This document shows positions 5,973-7,792 of a stretch of DNA of 7,792 nt, piece by piece; the stretch's first letter is position 1; every line of letters starts with the position of its first letter. Position numbers and translations under genes: made by a program. Source of the stretch: Rhodospirillales bacterium (GTDB lineage Bacteria; Pseudomonadota; Alphaproteobacteria; CACIAM-22H2); assembly GCA_016195145.1 (NCBI GenBank), contig JACQAF010000012.1, positions 1 through 7,792 on the forward strand. The letters are read 5' to 3'. The notes under the pieces were generated by a model that ran no database searches, was not told the DNA's origin, and was given only the letters and a program-made list of their open reading frames with translations.

Positions 5973-6716
5973 CTATTCCGTAACCACCGTGTCCGGGATT
6001 CCAATAAGGAGCAATGGGCATGGATTTCCAACGCCACGCGTAATCCGATCCTTTAATTTCTGCCAATGTGTGGTCGCCTGGCCGTATTTGTCACCACAAA
6101 ACTGGCTTGCCCACGCGTCGGCAAAAGATACCTTTCCATCCTTCGTGCGGCGCTCCGTTTCGTCGCGTTTCCGCTTGGTTAATTCCAGATCGAACTTTGC
6201 TAAATCTCCGGTGGACAAAATTTTATTTTTGAGCGCGAAGTTTCGGATAAACTCTCTGAGCTTATCCTGTAACGTTTTACCGCGCGTTATGATCACGCCG
6301 ACGCTGATTGCGCCTTCCGCATGCAACCGCTTAAAATTCTCCAGGTCGCGATCGAAGAAAGGATCCTTATTATTCCACTCAATCTCCAAGGCAATGGTCC
6401 CACGATCAGAAATCCGTACATGATCGATCTCATGACTGATCGATTGCTTCTCAGCCTCGTTAATCAGCTTCTTCAGTTCGAATTTTGTCTTCTTCCAATT
6501 TAGTTTGGCAAATGCCTTGCGCAGACGTTGAGTGCCTTTCGATTCGCCGCCGCCGCCACGAACCAATTCTTCGACTGGGATCCGCATCGATTGAAGAACC
6601 TGCTCGATCTCCTGTAGCGCCTTCGGAAAATCGACGCTCAAGATCGCTTCAGCATGCGACGTACATTCAACTTGGAATGAGAGCTTCCGTAGACTAGAAA
6701 GAAATTTATCGCCCAT
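5973..6716 (-). CDS. BglII/BstYI-family type II restriction endonuclease
   Basis: 247 residues, predicted to cut unmethylated DNA at a short palindromic site. The core is the segment HEIDHVRISDRGTIALEIEW followed by NNKDPFFDRDLENF (residues 95-128), which I recognise as the signature of the BglII/BstYI group. Candidate metal ligands are Asp98 or Asp104, Glu111 and Glu113, with N115-N116-K117 next. BglII uses an E-x-Q variant of PD-(D/E)xK, and the exact residue correspondence here is uncertain. An N-terminal helical region and a basic Lys/Arg-rich stretch (about 60-85) precede it, and VGVIITRG (139-146) forms a core strand. It is somewhat longer than BglII (223) and BstYI (203). ATG at 6716 is the first after an in-frame TAA. 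GGAGG sits a rather distant 11 bases upstream. GC is clearly lower than in metH beside it. Confidence 0.8.
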   Translation of the reverse strand: MGDKFLSSLRKLSFQVECTSHAEAILSVDFPKALQEIEQVLQSMRIPVEELVRGGGGESKGTQRLRKAFAKLNWKKTKFELKKLINEAEKQSISHEIDHVRISDRGTIALEIEWNNKDPFFDRDLENFKRLHAEGAISVGVIITRGKTLQDKLREFIRNFALKNKILSTGDLAKFDLELTKRKRDETERRTKDGKVSFADAWASQFCGDKYGQATTHWQKLKDRITRGVGNPCPLLLIGIPDTVVTE

Positions 6717-6739
6717 GAAGACTTAGTCCTCCGCCTACC

Positions 6740-6768
6740 GATGTAGCACAGAGCATAAGTCGTGGCAA
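6740..6768 (-). promoter_or_regulatory. Weak candidate promoter for the endonuclease gene
   Basis: On the minus strand TTGCCA (6768-6763) is five of six to the -35 consensus and is followed after 17 bp by TACATC (6745-6740), a poor -10. The right 9-bp repeat lies in the spacer, so if the island was inserted here the promoter would be partly made of host flank. Read-through from metH, 62 bp upstream on the same strand, is an alternative. Confidence 0.3.
6749..6757 (+). repeat. Right copy of 9-bp direct repeat flanking the RM island
   Basis: CAGAGCATA, identical to 5086-5094 and in the same orientation. It lies between the endonuclease start and the metH stop, at the place where base composition returns to the GC-rich level of the chromosome. 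Confidence 0.4.
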
Positions 6769-6778
6769 AGCGTGACGC

Positions 6779-7792
6779 TCACACACTGAAATACTTCGCC
6801 TGCGGGTGGTGGCAGACGATGGCCGAGGTCGATTGCTCGGGGTGGAGCTGGTCCTCGTCCGACATCGCGACGCCGATGCGCGACGCGCCGAGCAGCTCGA
6901 GCAGCTGGCGCTGGTCGGCGAGGTTGGGGCACGCCGGATAGCCGAAGGAATAGCGCGAGCCGCGATAGCCCTGCTTCAGCATCTTGTCCATGTCGCGGTC
7001 GTCTTCGTGGCCGAAGCCGAGCTCGGCGCGGATGCGCTTGTGGGTGTATTCGGCCAGCGCCTCGGCCATCTCGACGCCGAGGCCGTGGAGATAGAGATAA
7101 TCCTGGTAGCGGTTGTCGGCGAACCATTCGCGCGCCGTGTTCGAGGCCTTCTGGCCCATGGTCACCACCTGCAGGCCGATCACGTCGAGCTCGTTCGAGG
7201 TGCGGTCGCGGAAGAAATCGGCGATGCACAGCCCGCCCTCGCGCGCCTGGCGCGGAAAGGTAGACCGCCTGCGGCTGGAGAATCTCTTCCTTCTCGACCA
7301 GGTCGAGCATGCGCTTGAGGATCGGCTTCACCTCGCGCTGCGCCCACGCCTTGTATTCGTCGAGCCGCTTGCCGCCCTTGCGGAAGCCCCACTGGAACTG
7401 GAACAGCATGGTCTCGTTGAGATACGGGACCAGAGCCTTCGCCGGCACGCGCTCGATCATCCGCGGGCCCCAGAACGGCGCGGTCGGCACCGGGGTTTCG
7501 ATGGCGAGCTCGGCCCGGCGCAGCTTCACCTCGGCGAAATCGACCGGACGCAGCGGCTTCGCCGCCTGGCCGAGCGTGCGCTTCTCGTTCGACGGCCGGC
7601 CCTTGCGCTTGGCGGCGGCGACCTGGAGATGCGAGTCGAATTTCTGCGTCACCACCTTTTCCATCAGGTCGAGCCCGTCGAAGGCGTCGCGCGCATAGGC
7701 GACGCGCCCCGGCCCATAGGCGGCGACGCAATCCTCCTCGACATATTTGCGGGTCAGCGCCGCGCCGCCGAGCAGGATCGGGATATCGACGC
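6779..7792 (-). pseudogene. metH: Cobalamin-dependent methionine synthase, C-terminal part, frameshifted
   Basis: The minus strand enters in the frame of codons starting at 7790 with the end of the cobalamin-binding domain (VDIPILLGGAALTRKYVEED). It continues through the linker (MEKVVTQKFDSHLQVAA) into the activation domain up to EEILQPQAVY (ending at 7260). It then shifts frame: after one extra base (7259) the other frame reads FPRQAREGGLCIADFFRDR and runs to TGA at 6779-6781. Homologues have roughly 28-40 more residues, including a GDD motif, between AVY and FPRQ, so a segment is missing as well. The reductive-activation domain otherwise looks intact, including the AdoMet-binding R-x3-GYP (RYSFGYPACP, 6926-6955) and the HHPQAKYFSV end. 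MetH methylates homocysteine with methyl-cobalamin. As read, the protein would lose the SAM-binding half needed for reactivation. A sequencing or assembly error is the alternative. Confidence 0.85.

Overview
The window is a GC-rich bacterial chromosome segment. Its gene content (a DUF1217 protein, a cobalamin-dependent MetH, and a perfect GAAC-N7-GAAC LexA-type box) and its codon bias suggest an alphaproteobacterium, probably Rhodospirillales-like. The genus cannot be fixed from this sequence. No rRNA, tRNA or CRISPR array was recognised.

Layout. 1-618 (+): C-terminal part of an HtrA/DegP-like S1C protease with one PDZ domain. 630-1142 (-): a hotdog-fold acyl-CoA thioesterase, convergent with the protease; both stop codons lie inside a CTAG-rich 15-bp tandem repeat. 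1238-2191 (+): a multi-pass membrane protein resembling the bile acid:sodium symporter superfamily, read from TTG behind a purine tract that can be hidden in a hairpin. 2261-3082 (+): a DUF1217 protein of the family found with alphaproteobacterial flagellar genes. 3101-5018 (-): a probable operon, in transcription order a threonine/serine dehydratase-like PLP enzyme, a FlK-type thioesterase with its catalytic residues at the same positions as in FlK, and a VOC (glyoxalase/bleomycin-resistance fold) protein.

5095-6748: a visibly lower-GC island of about 1.65 kb with a compact, convergent restriction-modification pair: an MT-A70-type adenine DNA methyltransferase (+) and a BglII/BstYI-family restriction endonuclease (-). 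It is bracketed by a 9-bp direct repeat (CAGAGCATA) that could be a target-site duplication. The region upstream of the methyltransferase holds a candidate promoter overlapped by GAAC-N7-GAAC, the alphaproteobacterial SOS box, suggesting LexA control of the methyltransferase. This is the most unusual observation here.

6779-7792 (-): the 3' part of metH (end of the cobalamin domain plus activation domain). It has a net internal deletion and a frameshift near 7259, so the methionine synthase is either a pseudogene or affected by a sequence error.

There is no gene-free stretch over 300 bases. The largest gap (5019-5255) carries the regulatory sites described.
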